31,247 nt of DNA from an uncultured Phascolarctobacterium sp. Its GTDB lineage: Bacteria > Bacillota > Negativicutes > Acidaminococcales > Acidaminococcaceae. This document shows, piece after piece, positions 6,933 to 15,653 of this stretch. Each line of letters opens with the position of its first letter. Positions within the stretch are counted from its first letter, which is position 1. Made by a program: the position numbers and the translations under genes. The DNA is taken from positions 1 through 31,247 of the forward strand of contig UQZN01000025.1 in assembly GCA_900545535.1 (NCBI GenBank), read 5' to 3'. Under the pieces are notes generated by a model, which searched no databases, was not told where the DNA came from, and saw only the letters and a list, made by a program, of their open reading frames with translations.

Positions 6933-7891
6933 CTATTCAGCTTTCGCTGTGTCTTCAGCCAATATCTGTTCTACACGGTAGGCAACTGTTTTCTGTCTTG
7001 CGGCTTTGGCCTGATCAGCCAGCTCCTGCTCGCGCTGTTTATCTTCTATCACTTTACGGGCTTTTGATTCCGAGCTTCTGCCAAAGCGGAAGGTAGCACC
7101 GACATTAGCTGCTTTCTCACTGCCGCTGATCGAAAAACCTACGCTCAAAAGGACGTCTTTATTGGGGTTGTGGAACAGACCTGCCGCAATAGCGCTTTCA
7201 CCGCTGTAAGAACCTGCCGCCATCGAGAATTGAGTCGGGGCATCCGGGTCATATTCCAGCGGATGCAGGCCGGCCATGGCGACTGCCAAAGCTCCGACTT
7301 TATCAATGCGTCCGTCCAGCTCGTCGATGCGGTTGCTTAAGCCGTCGATCCGCCCGTCTAAACGCTGTACTTCCTGGATGCGTTCTGTCCGTTCGGTAGT
7401 GATTGCCTGCGTATTTTTTTCAATATTTTCTTTGTTAGTCGCAATGCCTTGTTTATTAGTTGCAATGTCCGCTGTGTTTTGTTCTATCGCCATAGAATTT
7501 TCCGAAATCTTTTGACCTTGCTCACTTAAAGTCTTATCTTGTTCAGTATTTTTTTCTTGGGCTGCTTGAGCTTTAATATCTGCCGCAGTAACCTTTGAAT
7601 GTGCGTCAGCAGCTTCCTTCTCTGCTGCCTCTGCAGTCTTTTTTGCAGCTTCCGCTTCCGTATTTACTGCTTCCAAATCTTTTTGTGTTGCTAAGGCGCC
7701 GGCAGCTTTTATAGCATCTTTATCCGCTTTAACATCCGCATCATTCATGACATCTAAACCTGCATGTATTTCCAAACCAGTACCAATCGCAGCCGCATAA
7801 CCTTTTAAACAAAAGTCCCCCCCATATGTACTCCACCCATTATCAGGCTCAAAACGACAGCCTTTGCTAAAACCTTATTCATCCTTTTCAT
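6933..7891 (-). CDS. Short YadA-type trimeric autotransporter, out of frame through a G7 tract (phase-OFF)
   Basis: Translation from the ATG at 7891 (AAGGGGG site nine bases upstream; ATG 7882 is an alternative) gives a signal-peptide start, MKRMNKVLAKAVVLSLIMGG, then runs through seven G (7817-7823) into a TAA at 7807-7805. Adding one G puts it in frame with the long downstream frame: 960 nt, 319 residues, with a plausible cleavage at KGYAAA/IGTG. The mature part is a coiled-coil stalk (about residues 60-190, rich in KAAEAAEKEAADA and repeated IATNKQGIATNKENIEKN), then a YadA anchor with GALAVAMAGLHP and beta-strands up to ATFRFGRSSE, then a post-barrel charged helix ending AEDTAKAE. There are no head repeats. 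As sequenced the product is not made from this start. It is followed three bases later by the XRE gene. Confidence 0.85.
7817..7823 (-). repeat. G7 homopolymer inside the signal-peptide coding region
   Basis: Seven consecutive G on the coding strand directly after ATAT, within codons 23-25 of the YadA-type gene. With seven G the frame ends six codons on; with eight (or five) it continues for 319 residues. Such tracts are the classical substrate for slipped-strand phase variation. Confidence 0.8.
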
Positions 7892-8206
7892 ATCCTTTTA
7901 CCCCCTTAAAATTTATTTAGCATATTTCTAAAACACACTAAATTTTACTACTCTATTCCACATCCGGCCAAAAACTCCTGCTTTCTTTTTGTATATTTAA
8001 ACAATTATGAGGATTCAAAGGGTTATTTTTTGTATATTAATATCATTATAATTAATATTATTTCGCTTTCCTTTCTTCTTTGCTATCATTTCTATTTTTT
8101 ATGTTTATTTCTTATTTATATTATTTTCGTTTGTTTGCTTTTATTTCCTAACTAGTGAAATCACAAAAAATTTTTATACATTTTCTATTTTCAAACTTTT
8201 TCTGCT
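7892..8206. other. AT-rich intergenic region upstream of the short adhesin gene
   Basis: About 315 bp of very AT-rich sequence with many TATAAT-like hexamers and no convincing -35 partner, so I cannot place the promoter of the adhesin/XRE pair. No G-tract promoter module of the type seen elsewhere is present. An AAGGGGG ribosome site lies just before 7891. Confidence 0.4.
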
Positions 8207-8249
8207 AAAAAACAAAAGAGCAAACCAAAATGGCTTGCTCTTTTGTTTT
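8207..8249 (-). terminator. Terminator of the Wadjet operon
   Basis: A long stem (8207-8224 with 8232-8249, one A/C mismatch) of core AAAAGAGCAAACC followed on the minus strand by a run of T. It lies about 165 bp beyond the jetD stop. Between the two is AT-rich sequence without a gene. Confidence 0.75.
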
Positions 8250-8413
8250 CAATCAAATATCAGTCAAGTAAATACTTTAGATCATGACCCAAACGGCTCA
8301 TATTTACGCAATTTATGAGACGCAGAAATATCTACTATTTTTATCAGTTTCGATTCACACGTTTCATTTAATAATATGGACAAATAAAATAAGCCTTGTA
8401 TGGAATACAATCA

Positions 8414-9667
8414 CTATTTTATATGAATCAGCATTGCTTCCTGTTCAAGTTTTTTATTCTCTTGTAACATTTTTTCCAGACATTCTCTGCAGTCTTCCAG
8501 TTCCGGTTTAGATATCAGGTTCGCTAATTTTTCTGCATAGCTCTTTGTCATAGCAGCTGTAAATTCAACATATTTTAGCAGTTCAGCACCATTCATCCGA
8601 TAAGCAAGTATATCTTGTTTTATTTCTCTGCGCAAACGGGCAAGCATAGAAAATCCACCGTAATCAATATCCCCCCAATGGTACCATAAACATTGTTCCG
8701 GCATAGCTTCTGCAAGCCTTTGGAAAAAAATCTTCTTTGATGGACTGTATTGTCCGCCATGATAAATTACCAGTTCCTGCGCTGTTTTGTTCGTTTGGAG
8801 ATAGTGTATATAATTAGCACGGTTTTCTATGGACAGTATCTTTTTTATCTCAGGTGCAATAGTCAAAACTGCCCGTTGTAAATCTTCCAGACAAATACAG
8901 CTGCCAAAAAGAAGGGGGGTAAAATCTACTTTGCCGCATCCAAATCCGAGGCTTACATTACCACAAAATTCAAACTGCTCCGGATATTTTACAATTCCGA
9001 TTTGCCGCAATAATTCTTCATCCTGGACATCGTCATCCGCATCCAGATATTTACGCAGAATAGACAACAATCTTGTTTTAATTTTCTGTTCAAATCTTTT
9101 GGAATCACCAAAACACTGCAGAGAGAACACTCTTTCCAGTATTTCTGCAGTACCGATCCGGTCTATAAAGGTCAAAGCACGCAATAAATCCGTCCGTTCA
9201 GCAAAATCTGCCGGCAGCTTATTACCAAGATCACGTTTGCTGGAAATAACAGTATAGATATCTTCCAGATACTTTTTTATCCATTCTGAACGTACTTTTT
9301 CCAACGCAGATAAAATATCCTGGCATACTTTATCAACGGTCAGGATTTTAGGCTGGCGACTGACATAAGTATAGGCCGCTGCTAAATTGTCAAAATTAAG
9401 CCATACTTCGGCGATAAGATGATTTACGTCGCCGCGCATCCATTTAAACTCTACTATCCGGGCGGCAGCCAGTCCCAAAACAGCACGGTTTATAGCAGCT
9501 AACTTATCTGCATCTTCGACCTCATACTGGGGAAAATCACTTCTGCTGCCATCGTATAACTTGAGCATGATCCGGCGGTCAGGGATTCTTCCCTGGCGGA
9601 AAAAAACACTGCGTTCATATTTATCAAGCAGTTTATCAAGTAATATCTTTTGCCAACTATTATTCAT
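8414..9667 (-). CDS. jetD: Wadjet subunit JetD (toprim nuclease, DUF3322/DUF2220)
   Basis: A 417-residue protein from the ATG at 9667, chosen because AAGAGG lies nine bases before it; the longer reading starts at a TTG. JetD is the nuclease of the Wadjet complex and cuts circular DNA after the SMC motor has extruded it. The N-terminal half is the helical arm and CAP-like region. The C-terminal toprim domain shows the acidic pattern expected: a glutamate in LSIENRANYIHY (about residue 281), and the DxD motif in WGDIDYGGF (about 332-338), preceded by LVIYHGGQYSP. The start overlaps the jetC stop by 8 bp, so it is translationally coupled. It is the last gene of the operon. All expected catalytic acids are present, so the system looks intact. 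Confidence 0.88.
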   Translation of the reverse strand: MNNSWQKILLDKLLDKYERSVFFRQGRIPDRRIMLKLYDGSRSDFPQYEVEDADKLAAINRAVLGLAAARIVEFKWMRGDVNHLIAEVWLNFDNLAAAYTYVSRQPKILTVDKVCQDILSALEKVRSEWIKKYLEDIYTVISSKRDLGNKLPADFAERTDLLRALTFIDRIGTAEILERVFSLQCFGDSKRFEQKIKTRLLSILRKYLDADDDVQDEELLRQIGIVKYPEQFEFCGNVSLGFGCGKVDFTPLLFGSCICLEDLQRAVLTIAPEIKKILSIENRANYIHYLQTNKTAQELVIYHGGQYSPSKKIFFQRLAEAMPEQCLWYHWGDIDYGGFSMLARLRREIKQDILAYRMNGAELLKYVEFTAAMTKSYAEKLANLISKPELEDCRECLEKMLQENKKLEQEAMLIHIK

Positions 9668-12600
9668 ATCTGAATACCTCTTGTCCCCGCGGATCAAAAC
9701 ATTGAGTACAGACCTGCCTGCCGCTTCTGAGGACGCAGATATTTCTGTCTACGAGTGTCGCTATATCACCGATTTTATCAGGCGGGGCGGCAAGAATAGC
9801 CTGGAAATTAAATTTTTTTAACAACTCGATACTGCGGATAATCCTTTCCCCATCCATTTTGGAAAAGGCTTCATCAAAAATTATCAGTCTGGCAGTAATG
9901 GCTTTTTTATCCCTGCCCATACGATAAAGTTGAAAGAAAGAAGCCAGTACTGCTACATAAAACGGCGTCTGTGTTTCTCCGCCTGATTTTTTCCCCAATG
10001 TTTTGGACAAGCGCTGCGTTTCGCCGTTGCTGTTAATAATTTCCATGTCAAATGATAGATAAGTACGATAATCAGTAAACATCTGGATACGTTTTTCACT
10101 ATTTTCATAAGCATTTGCCTGATCTGAAGAACTTTCATCTGTCATGATGGCAAATAATTCAGCGATCTCAGTTTTATATTTTTCATTAAACTGTGCTGAA
10201 TACAGGTTATACCCTTCCATTAACATGGAATCAACGATCATATCGTAATACCGTTTATATTCCGGTTTGGGAATGATTCGGAAGCGATAATGCTCGTCAC
10301 CAAAAGGCACGTCTTTCAGCGCATTGTTAAGTTCGTCGATTTGACGCTTGATATCGTTGATATTATTTTGCAGGCGGCTGAGAAAATCTTCCTGAAACCG
10401 TTCAAAGGTTTTCTGTCTGGTATCTTCGATCCGCGTCACATAATCCGGCAGCTCGTTTTCGCTTAGTTCCAACCATTCATTATCATAGATTTCATTATCT
10501 TCCATGCTAATATCATAACCCAGGATATAATCTTGATTATACTTGACACGCAGTTCTAACAATGATTTTCTGGCTTCTTCCCTGGCATTTTTTGAGCGGC
10601 TCAGTTCTCTGGGAAAGGCTTTGTTGATAGCGGCAGCATCGCCTCTGCCTGAAAGTTCCTGCTGATAACGAGGTTGGCCTGTTTTTTCTACCCAGTCTTC
10701 GCTATAGTTTTCTTTGATCGTGACTTCTAAAAAATGTAACTGCTCTGTTAATTTCGGTATCTTTTCGTCTTTACAGCTGCGCAGCTGTTCTTCCAAACTG
10801 CCACTGGTTTTTGCATGCTGCCAGGAGCTTGCTTTCAGCATTTCAATAGTACGTTCAAGATCATTTATCCGCCGTTCCAGAGCCTCAACAGCGCTGATGT
10901 CGATTCCTGCCAGGCTTTGTTTCAATGCTTCAACGGCAGCTTTTAATGCCGGTACATAAGCCATGTTTTTGATGGCTGCTGCCGCCTGCTGGATTTCATT
11001 TTTATTAAGCACTTTAAGAGCTTTACTTTGACGCAGGCCCGATACCACATTGGCACAGACAAAACTTTGCCGCTGCACTTCTTGCAAGGCATCCTGTACT
11101 GCCGCCAGTCTGACGGTAACAGCATTTTTGCCGATGGCAGGTTTGGCCCAACGCAGGGGGCTCATCGCCCGCACAACAAAGTTCTGATAAAGCATACCTT
11201 CATCCGTAACTGCTGTACGATAGCGGCGCAGATCCTGTACCCGGTCACATTTTTTCACCCGTCCCAAGGTATAGTTGATAAAAAGCTGCACGGCAGGATC
11301 TTCGGTAATAATTTCTTCTGCCAGACTGCCTTCATCCGCACATGGAGCAATCCGTTGCAGCTTCTCAATATCTACGATGCCTGTGCCGTAAATCGACTGC
11401 TGTCGTTTAATGGCATCAAAAACATTGACGGCAGTCTGAAAATATTCCGGTGGTACGATTAGATAATACTTTTGCGTATGCAAATAACCTTCGATAACAT
11501 TCCGCCACCGCATATTTTTTATTTCAGCCACTTCGGCAATTATCCTGACCGGTACATCATACCCGGCTTTAATGCGCAGCCTGGCGCGGATCGCCGCTTT
11601 TAAATCCAGAACATCCTGCGGAAAAGGGTATTGACCACGTTCCAGTGTTTTACTTTCAAGTTCCAGCTTTTGCCGCTGCTGAGCAAGTGTCGCTTGTTCC
11701 GTCTCAATGCGCGTTTCCAGCTTCAGCGACGCTTCTTTAAAATTTTCAATACTTTCAACGCAACGCGCCAAACCGTCCTCATCCAGAGCTACAATATTTC
11801 CCTGTTTTACTTTTTGCAATGCTTCCAGTTGTTCCATAAAGCTTTTACCGAAAGTTCCCAAGCTCTCTGCAAGCGATGCCAGTATTGGATTTACACCGGC
11901 AACAGCTGCAGGCTCCAGTTTAGGCAAAATAGTACCCATCCGGCTATTCCAGTCGTTAATACTATCATCAACGATTTTAAGTGCGTTATCATATTCTTTC
12001 TGGAACCCGTCCAGTTGCTGCTGTTTTTCATCTATCTGATTATTCAGCGTTTTCCACGCCTGCGCCTCTTCATTATTGTTGCGCTCCAACACCAATGCTT
12101 CCCGCTCATCCTGACATTCCTGTATTTCTTTGTTTTCTCTGTCGATAGTTTCTGTTATTCGGTCTATTTCGCAGGCCAGCTGTATCTGTATATCTTCAGC
12201 AGCAAGTATTTCTGCAGCCTTCAAATCAACTTCAGCCTGATCCAGTAAATAAGCGTATAATCTTTCGTTCTCTTTCTGATTAGTATACTTTTGATATACC
12301 TCGGCTATTTTTTCCAAAAAAGCAATTCTTTTCTGCAGTCTATCAACATCATTTTCCAAACTTTTATAGCTTCTGATATTGTCCTGCATCTGGCTTACAT
12401 CTACCGTTTGCTGCGCTTCACACACAAATTGAGAAATAAATTCCTGGATATTGATATCAGGATTAAACGATACCGCTTTTTTCAGCAAAGTACCGAAACG
12501 TTCGCGCAGCCCGCCCAATCTGCCATATAATGTTATTCTAAAGTCCCTGCCCACATCCGTCGTATAACTGCGGCTGCCCGGATACTGCATTTTTAACAGC

Positions 12601-13067
12601 TCGCGCAATTCTCTGATTGTCAGCGGCGTTTTATTTTCTATAAAATGATTCTCCGGTATGGAACCATCATAAATGAAAAATAATTTTGGTATATCATTTT
12701 CAGAATATATATCAAAACAACAGCCGGCCGTAAAGCATTTCTTTTTTTCCTTGTCAAAAAATTCAACAGCAATATAACTTGTAAAACGATTATTCCGCAA
12801 ATACTTAAAACCGGAGTTTTCATCATCGCCAAGTTCTCCCAGCAAATAACCCTTCAAAGTACGATTTCCACGTTCATTATGATTTTTAGCAGCTTTATTA
12901 AAAAAACTGCCGCTGGTATCGCCCAGTAAAATTAACTGCAAGGCATCAATAATAACAGATTTTCCCGAAGCATTTCTGCCTGTCAAAAAATTTAATTGAC
13001 CAAATTCTATCAGTTCATGTTGAAAATAATGCCAGTTGATCAGCAAAAGTTTAGTCATTACTTTCAT
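9660..13067 (-). CDS. jetC: Wadjet subunit JetC (MukB/SMC-like ATPase)
   Basis: A 1135-residue SMC-family ATPase that acts as the DNA-loop-extruding motor of Wadjet. Walker A is GRNASGKS at residues 30-37, right after the typical opening LLLINWHYFQHELIEFGQLNFLTG. Long coiled-coil arms (about 200-480 and 690-960) flank a hinge region around 490-650. The C-terminal head has the signature KSGGETQTP (about 1027-1035) and Walker B LIIFDEAF (about 1061-1068). Length and layout match JetC rather than SbcC, which carries a zinc hook, or chromosomal SMC. The ATG has AGGAGG nine bases upstream inside the end of jetB, overlapping that gene by 17 bp. All motifs needed for ATP hydrolysis are present. Confidence 0.92.
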   Translation of the reverse strand: MKVMTKLLLINWHYFQHELIEFGQLNFLTGRNASGKSVIIDALQLILLGDTSGSFFNKAAKNHNERGNRTLKGYLLGELGDDENSGFKYLRNNRFTSYIAVEFFDKEKKKCFTAGCCFDIYSENDIPKLFFIYDGSIPENHFIENKTPLTIRELRELLKMQYPGSRSYTTDVGRDFRITLYGRLGGLRERFGTLLKKAVSFNPDINIQEFISQFVCEAQQTVDVSQMQDNIRSYKSLENDVDRLQKRIAFLEKIAEVYQKYTNQKENERLYAYLLDQAEVDLKAAEILAAEDIQIQLACEIDRITETIDRENKEIQECQDEREALVLERNNNEEAQAWKTLNNQIDEKQQQLDGFQKEYDNALKIVDDSINDWNSRMGTILPKLEPAAVAGVNPILASLAESLGTFGKSFMEQLEALQKVKQGNIVALDEDGLARCVESIENFKEASLKLETRIETEQATLAQQRQKLELESKTLERGQYPFPQDVLDLKAAIRARLRIKAGYDVPVRIIAEVAEIKNMRWRNVIEGYLHTQKYYLIVPPEYFQTAVNVFDAIKRQQSIYGTGIVDIEKLQRIAPCADEGSLAEEIITEDPAVQLFINYTLGRVKKCDRVQDLRRYRTAVTDEGMLYQNFVVRAMSPLRWAKPAIGKNAVTVRLAAVQDALQEVQRQSFVCANVVSGLRQSKALKVLNKNEIQQAAAAIKNMAYVPALKAAVEALKQSLAGIDISAVEALERRINDLERTIEMLKASSWQHAKTSGSLEEQLRSCKDEKIPKLTEQLHFLEVTIKENYSEDWVEKTGQPRYQQELSGRGDAAAINKAFPRELSRSKNAREEARKSLLELRVKYNQDYILGYDISMEDNEIYDNEWLELSENELPDYVTRIEDTRQKTFERFQEDFLSRLQNNINDIKRQIDELNNALKDVPFGDEHYRFRIIPKPEYKRYYDMIVDSMLMEGYNLYSAQFNEKYKTEIAELFAIMTDESSSDQANAYENSEKRIQMFTDYRTYLSFDMEIINSNGETQRLSKTLGKKSGGETQTPFYVAVLASFFQLYRMGRDKKAITARLIIFDEAFSKMDGERIIRSIELLKKFNFQAILAAPPDKIGDIATLVDRNICVLRSGRQVCTQCFDPRGQEVFRYE

Positions 13068-13707
13068 TATCCAATTCCTCCTGTTTTTCCTGTTCAGCGC
13101 TTTCCACCCGCAGTTCTTCCAGTTCTGTCATCATGCTGTTGATGCCCTGGTTAGAAATAATAAACAAAATAGACGGCAATATCAGTATCTGATTTCCTTC
13201 ATTGCTCCAGGCTGCATTTTCGATTTTTTGGATAATATTATAGTGGGCAAGGGTACGCTGAGCTTCCAGTCTTTCTTTTTGCGTTGTTTTGCCGCGTTCC
13301 AGCAAACCAAACATCCGCATTTTTTCCACTACAGTATGGGTATCAGTTTTTACGATATGAAAATTACCGGACTGTTCCCTGTTTTCTTCATAGATCAACC
13401 GACAGGTATACAAAAACAAAGTAGTAAAACGGTCTATTCTGACCCTGTTATGATCAAATTCGTTGATCAGGGAGATGATACCATAATTATCATCTTTTTC
13501 CAGTTTCCATCCTGTAACATAAAAATAATCCCGCATGATCGCAAACAGACGGTCTGCCTTTTGATAATCAGGATTGACCACCGTTATTTGCTGCGAAGGC
13601 TGATACACGTACCTTACCATATAAGTGCGCGAAAGCAGATAATTCGCTATTCTCCGAAACTCGTTTTTATCATAAGCCGACAATTTCTGATATTCTTCAT
13701 TCCACAC
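13051..13707 (-). CDS. jetB: Wadjet subunit JetB (MukE-like, DUF4194)
   Basis: A 218-residue protein with winged-helix character (FRRIANYLLSRTYMVRYV; later RIDRFTTLFLYTCRLIYEE and RMFGLLERGK). DUF4194 proteins are the MukE/KITE-like subunit that bridges JetA and the JetC heads. The start is a GTG with AGGAGG nine bases upstream, overlapping the end of jetA by 11 bp. Identification rests on position between a JetA-like and a JetC gene, on size, and on the winged-helix pattern. Confidence 0.85.
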   Translation of the reverse strand: MWNEEYQKLSAYDKNEFRRIANYLLSRTYMVRYVYQPSQQITVVNPDYQKADRLFAIMRDYFYVTGWKLEKDDNYGIISLINEFDHNRVRIDRFTTLFLYTCRLIYEENREQSGNFHIVKTDTHTVVEKMRMFGLLERGKTTQKERLEAQRTLAHYNIIQKIENAAWSNEGNQILILPSILFIISNQGINSMMTELEELRVESAEQEKQEELDNESND

Positions 13708-15103
13708 TCTCTTTTGCCTCCTTCCTGGTTATATTCAGCTCCGGTATGCTGTAGCCGTTATTTATTATACGGCCTTCTCTCAGCTCTATGTTATAGTCCA
13801 TTCCCCGATCATTAGCAGATATCACAGCCAACATAAGTAAAATAAAATCCTCATCGCTATTTAAAGGAATCTCTGCACTGCCAACCACTTGTCTGTTTTC
13901 AGTAAAAAGATTATCGACATATTTTTTTATTCTCGTTTTCGGATACAACTTCTTCATCTGCTGCAGCATATCTGCCATAGCCGTTTCAGAAAAACTTTTA
14001 TCCTGCTCCACTTTCATGGGCGGGGTGTCGAGACGCCTGTTTTTAATATTTTTACAATAAAGTGATTTTCCGTCTATAAATTCCTGCCGATTGATGCGTA
14101 TTTTCTTTTCCAGCATTGCTCCCAAAACTACCCGTTGATCGGCATCTGCCTGAGAATATGCGTTTAATAATTCTACTAATTTTCCTTTTATGGTTTGATC
14201 TGCTGTCATCAGATATTGAATTTTTTCGATAGAACTTTTAGTATAAGTACTGTGTTTACGATCGATCTCGTTTATGATCGTCCCTATCGCTTGATACCGT
14301 TCAATTATATAATCAATATCTTTAACTATATCCTGTTCAGCAGCTTCCAGATCCTTGTATCTTTTTATTGTCATGGCTCTCGCACACATCGACTGTACAA
14401 GACTTTCATTTTCTAAAACAGAACCGAGAATATTTTTAATAGGCATCGAATAACGATGTATGGAATCCATAGTTTTTATGGGATGATAAATCCTGTCAGA
14501 CAGGCTTTTATATTCTTCAAAATGATTTTTTAAAAGCAGATTGACATCGTTATTGTCCTGTATGCTGTGCAAAAAATTACGTATACCATGATAGAGCATA
14601 CGCAGCCTTTCTTCAAGCTGCTCTGTATTGGCTTTAGCCGATAAAACCGCTTCATACATTTGTGCTTCGTGTTCATTTTCTGCCTGTTTCAATCCGGAAT
14701 AAGTTGCAAAAACCAGCGAGTTATATTCATGAATATCATTATTTTCCAATTCGCTGAGCAATTTCATGACCTGAATAGCATAACTTTTAGGTGTAATAAT
14801 TTCGATAAATGAACCGTCAATAAATTCTTTCTCAATCCAGCCCGTCTTGACAAAACGATCTACAATCAGCCGCGCCTTATCTCTTGTTGATAAACTATTG
14901 ACCTGCTCATCCTCGTCAGCTTCCGGAAGATATATTATATCGTCTAAAAGTGAGATCAACGACGAAAGATAATCATCCAACCGAATATTCAAATCATTTT
15001 TAAACATTTTATACAACAAAAGCAGCGCTTCTGCATAAAGTTCACGATTGCCCGATACCAGCACTAAAAAAAATCTGCCCGGAATGACATCAAAAAGGCT
15101 CAT
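13697..15103 (-). CDS. jetA: Wadjet subunit JetA (MukF-like kleisin; DUF5716-type)
   Basis: A 468-residue protein from the ATG at 15103; a GTG at 15112 would give 471. It opens MSLFDVIPGRFFLVLVSGNRELYAEALLLLY, the start I associate with the DUF5716 JetA of type II Wadjet rather than the DUF3375 JetA of type I. An N-terminal winged helix (about 1-120, including KTGWIEKEF and ITPKSYAIQVMKLLSEL) precedes a helical middle region (150-350) and a C-terminal winged helix ending SIPELNITRKEAKESVE. JetA is the kleisin that joins the two JetC heads. It is the first gene of the tightly overlapping jetABCD operon. The subtype call is from memory of family starts. Confidence 0.85.
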   Translation of the reverse strand: MSLFDVIPGRFFLVLVSGNRELYAEALLLLYKMFKNDLNIRLDDYLSSLISLLDDIIYLPEADEDEQVNSLSTRDKARLIVDRFVKTGWIEKEFIDGSFIEIITPKSYAIQVMKLLSELENNDIHEYNSLVFATYSGLKQAENEHEAQMYEAVLSAKANTEQLEERLRMLYHGIRNFLHSIQDNNDVNLLLKNHFEEYKSLSDRIYHPIKTMDSIHRYSMPIKNILGSVLENESLVQSMCARAMTIKRYKDLEAAEQDIVKDIDYIIERYQAIGTIINEIDRKHSTYTKSSIEKIQYLMTADQTIKGKLVELLNAYSQADADQRVVLGAMLEKKIRINRQEFIDGKSLYCKNIKNRRLDTPPMKVEQDKSFSETAMADMLQQMKKLYPKTRIKKYVDNLFTENRQVVGSAEIPLNSDEDFILLMLAVISANDRGMDYNIELREGRIINNGYSIPELNITRKEAKESVE

Positions 15104-15242
15104 TATTTTCACCCGTCTTTTAAATTTTATTCTTTAATCTCCAATATATCATTTATTAAAAATAAATTTATTCCATACATTATAAGTATATCACGCATCA
15201 AATTTTAATTCGATTTTTATTTATATTTATTATATATAAAAC

Positions 15243-15314
15243 GATTTCACAAAATAGTATGTTTTTGGGAAATCACTTTAGCCATTTCACAAAACAAGCT
15301 CTTTTTGGGAAATC
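15243..15314. promoter_or_regulatory. Two tandem palindromes, 40-bp period, upstream of jetA
   Basis: Copy 1 (15243-15274) and copy 2 (15284-15314) each have the plus-strand form ATTTCACAAAA-N7-TTTTTGGGAAATC, an imperfect inverted repeat (ATTTC.CAAAA with TTTTG.GAAAT). Only the 7-bp centres (TAGTATG and CAAGCTC) differ. The starts are exactly 40 bp apart, close to four helical turns. They lie 140-210 bp before jetA, with an AT-rich stretch containing TATAAT-like boxes between. Operators for a regulator of the Wadjet operon are the likeliest reading. Confidence 0.6.
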
Positions 15315-15462
15315 ATCTGCCAAACCATATCGTTATAAACTTAATACCTTGATATTAAAATGATTTACGAAAACCCAAACCCCTGTCTGCAACGTGCACA
15401 ACAGAGGTTTACCTATTTATTCGACATCTCTGGCTGCGGTCTTTTGAAGTTCGGACGCAAAC
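15315..15462. other. Gene-free stretch between the Wadjet operators and the adhesin 1 terminator
   Basis: About 150 bp with no supported gene. It holds an imperfect hairpin (AAACCCCTGT around 15376 with ACAGAGGTTT around 15410). A plus-strand open frame crosses the region but has no ribosome site and does not resemble a protein, so I do not call it. Confidence 0.35.
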
Positions 15463-15489
15463 AGCCCCCCGCCATATCAGCGGAGGGCT
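15463..15489 (-). terminator. GC-rich hairpin terminator after trimeric adhesin 1
   Basis: On the minus strand AGCCCTCCGC pairs with GCGGGGGGCT (15489-15480 with 15472-15463) around a 6-nt loop, followed by TGTTTG. The T-run is weak. It lies 165 bp beyond the adhesin stop. It also forms part of a repeated motif related to the leader of adhesin 3 (conserved CTTGTT.GAAA.nATTCCCC, here at about 15516-15494). Confidence 0.5.
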
Positions 15490-15653
15490 TAAGGGGAATA
15501 TTTTCGAACAAGGTACGGGTTGAGGATACCCTGCCGAAAAGCGTGTCAGTCTGCGGCCGGCTGGCTGACAAAAGCCACCGGTTTACCGCATTATCGAAAA
15601 CAAAGGTCAGTATCCGCTGCCGGGCCTGCTCTTAACTTACAGCCGCTTTATCT

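Noticed and set aside
9953..13000. Several 60-200 residue frames on both strands within jetC
   Set aside because: All overlap the long, motif-bearing jetC frame and lack ribosome sites.
15494..15530. T-box-like string GAACAAGGTAC
   Set aside because: The conserved antiterminator core GGTGGnACCGCG is missing and no aminoacyl-tRNA or amino-acid gene follows.
15360..15635. 91-residue plus-strand open frame
   Set aside because: No ribosome site, covers a terminator hairpin and a repeated noncoding motif, and the translation resembles no protein.
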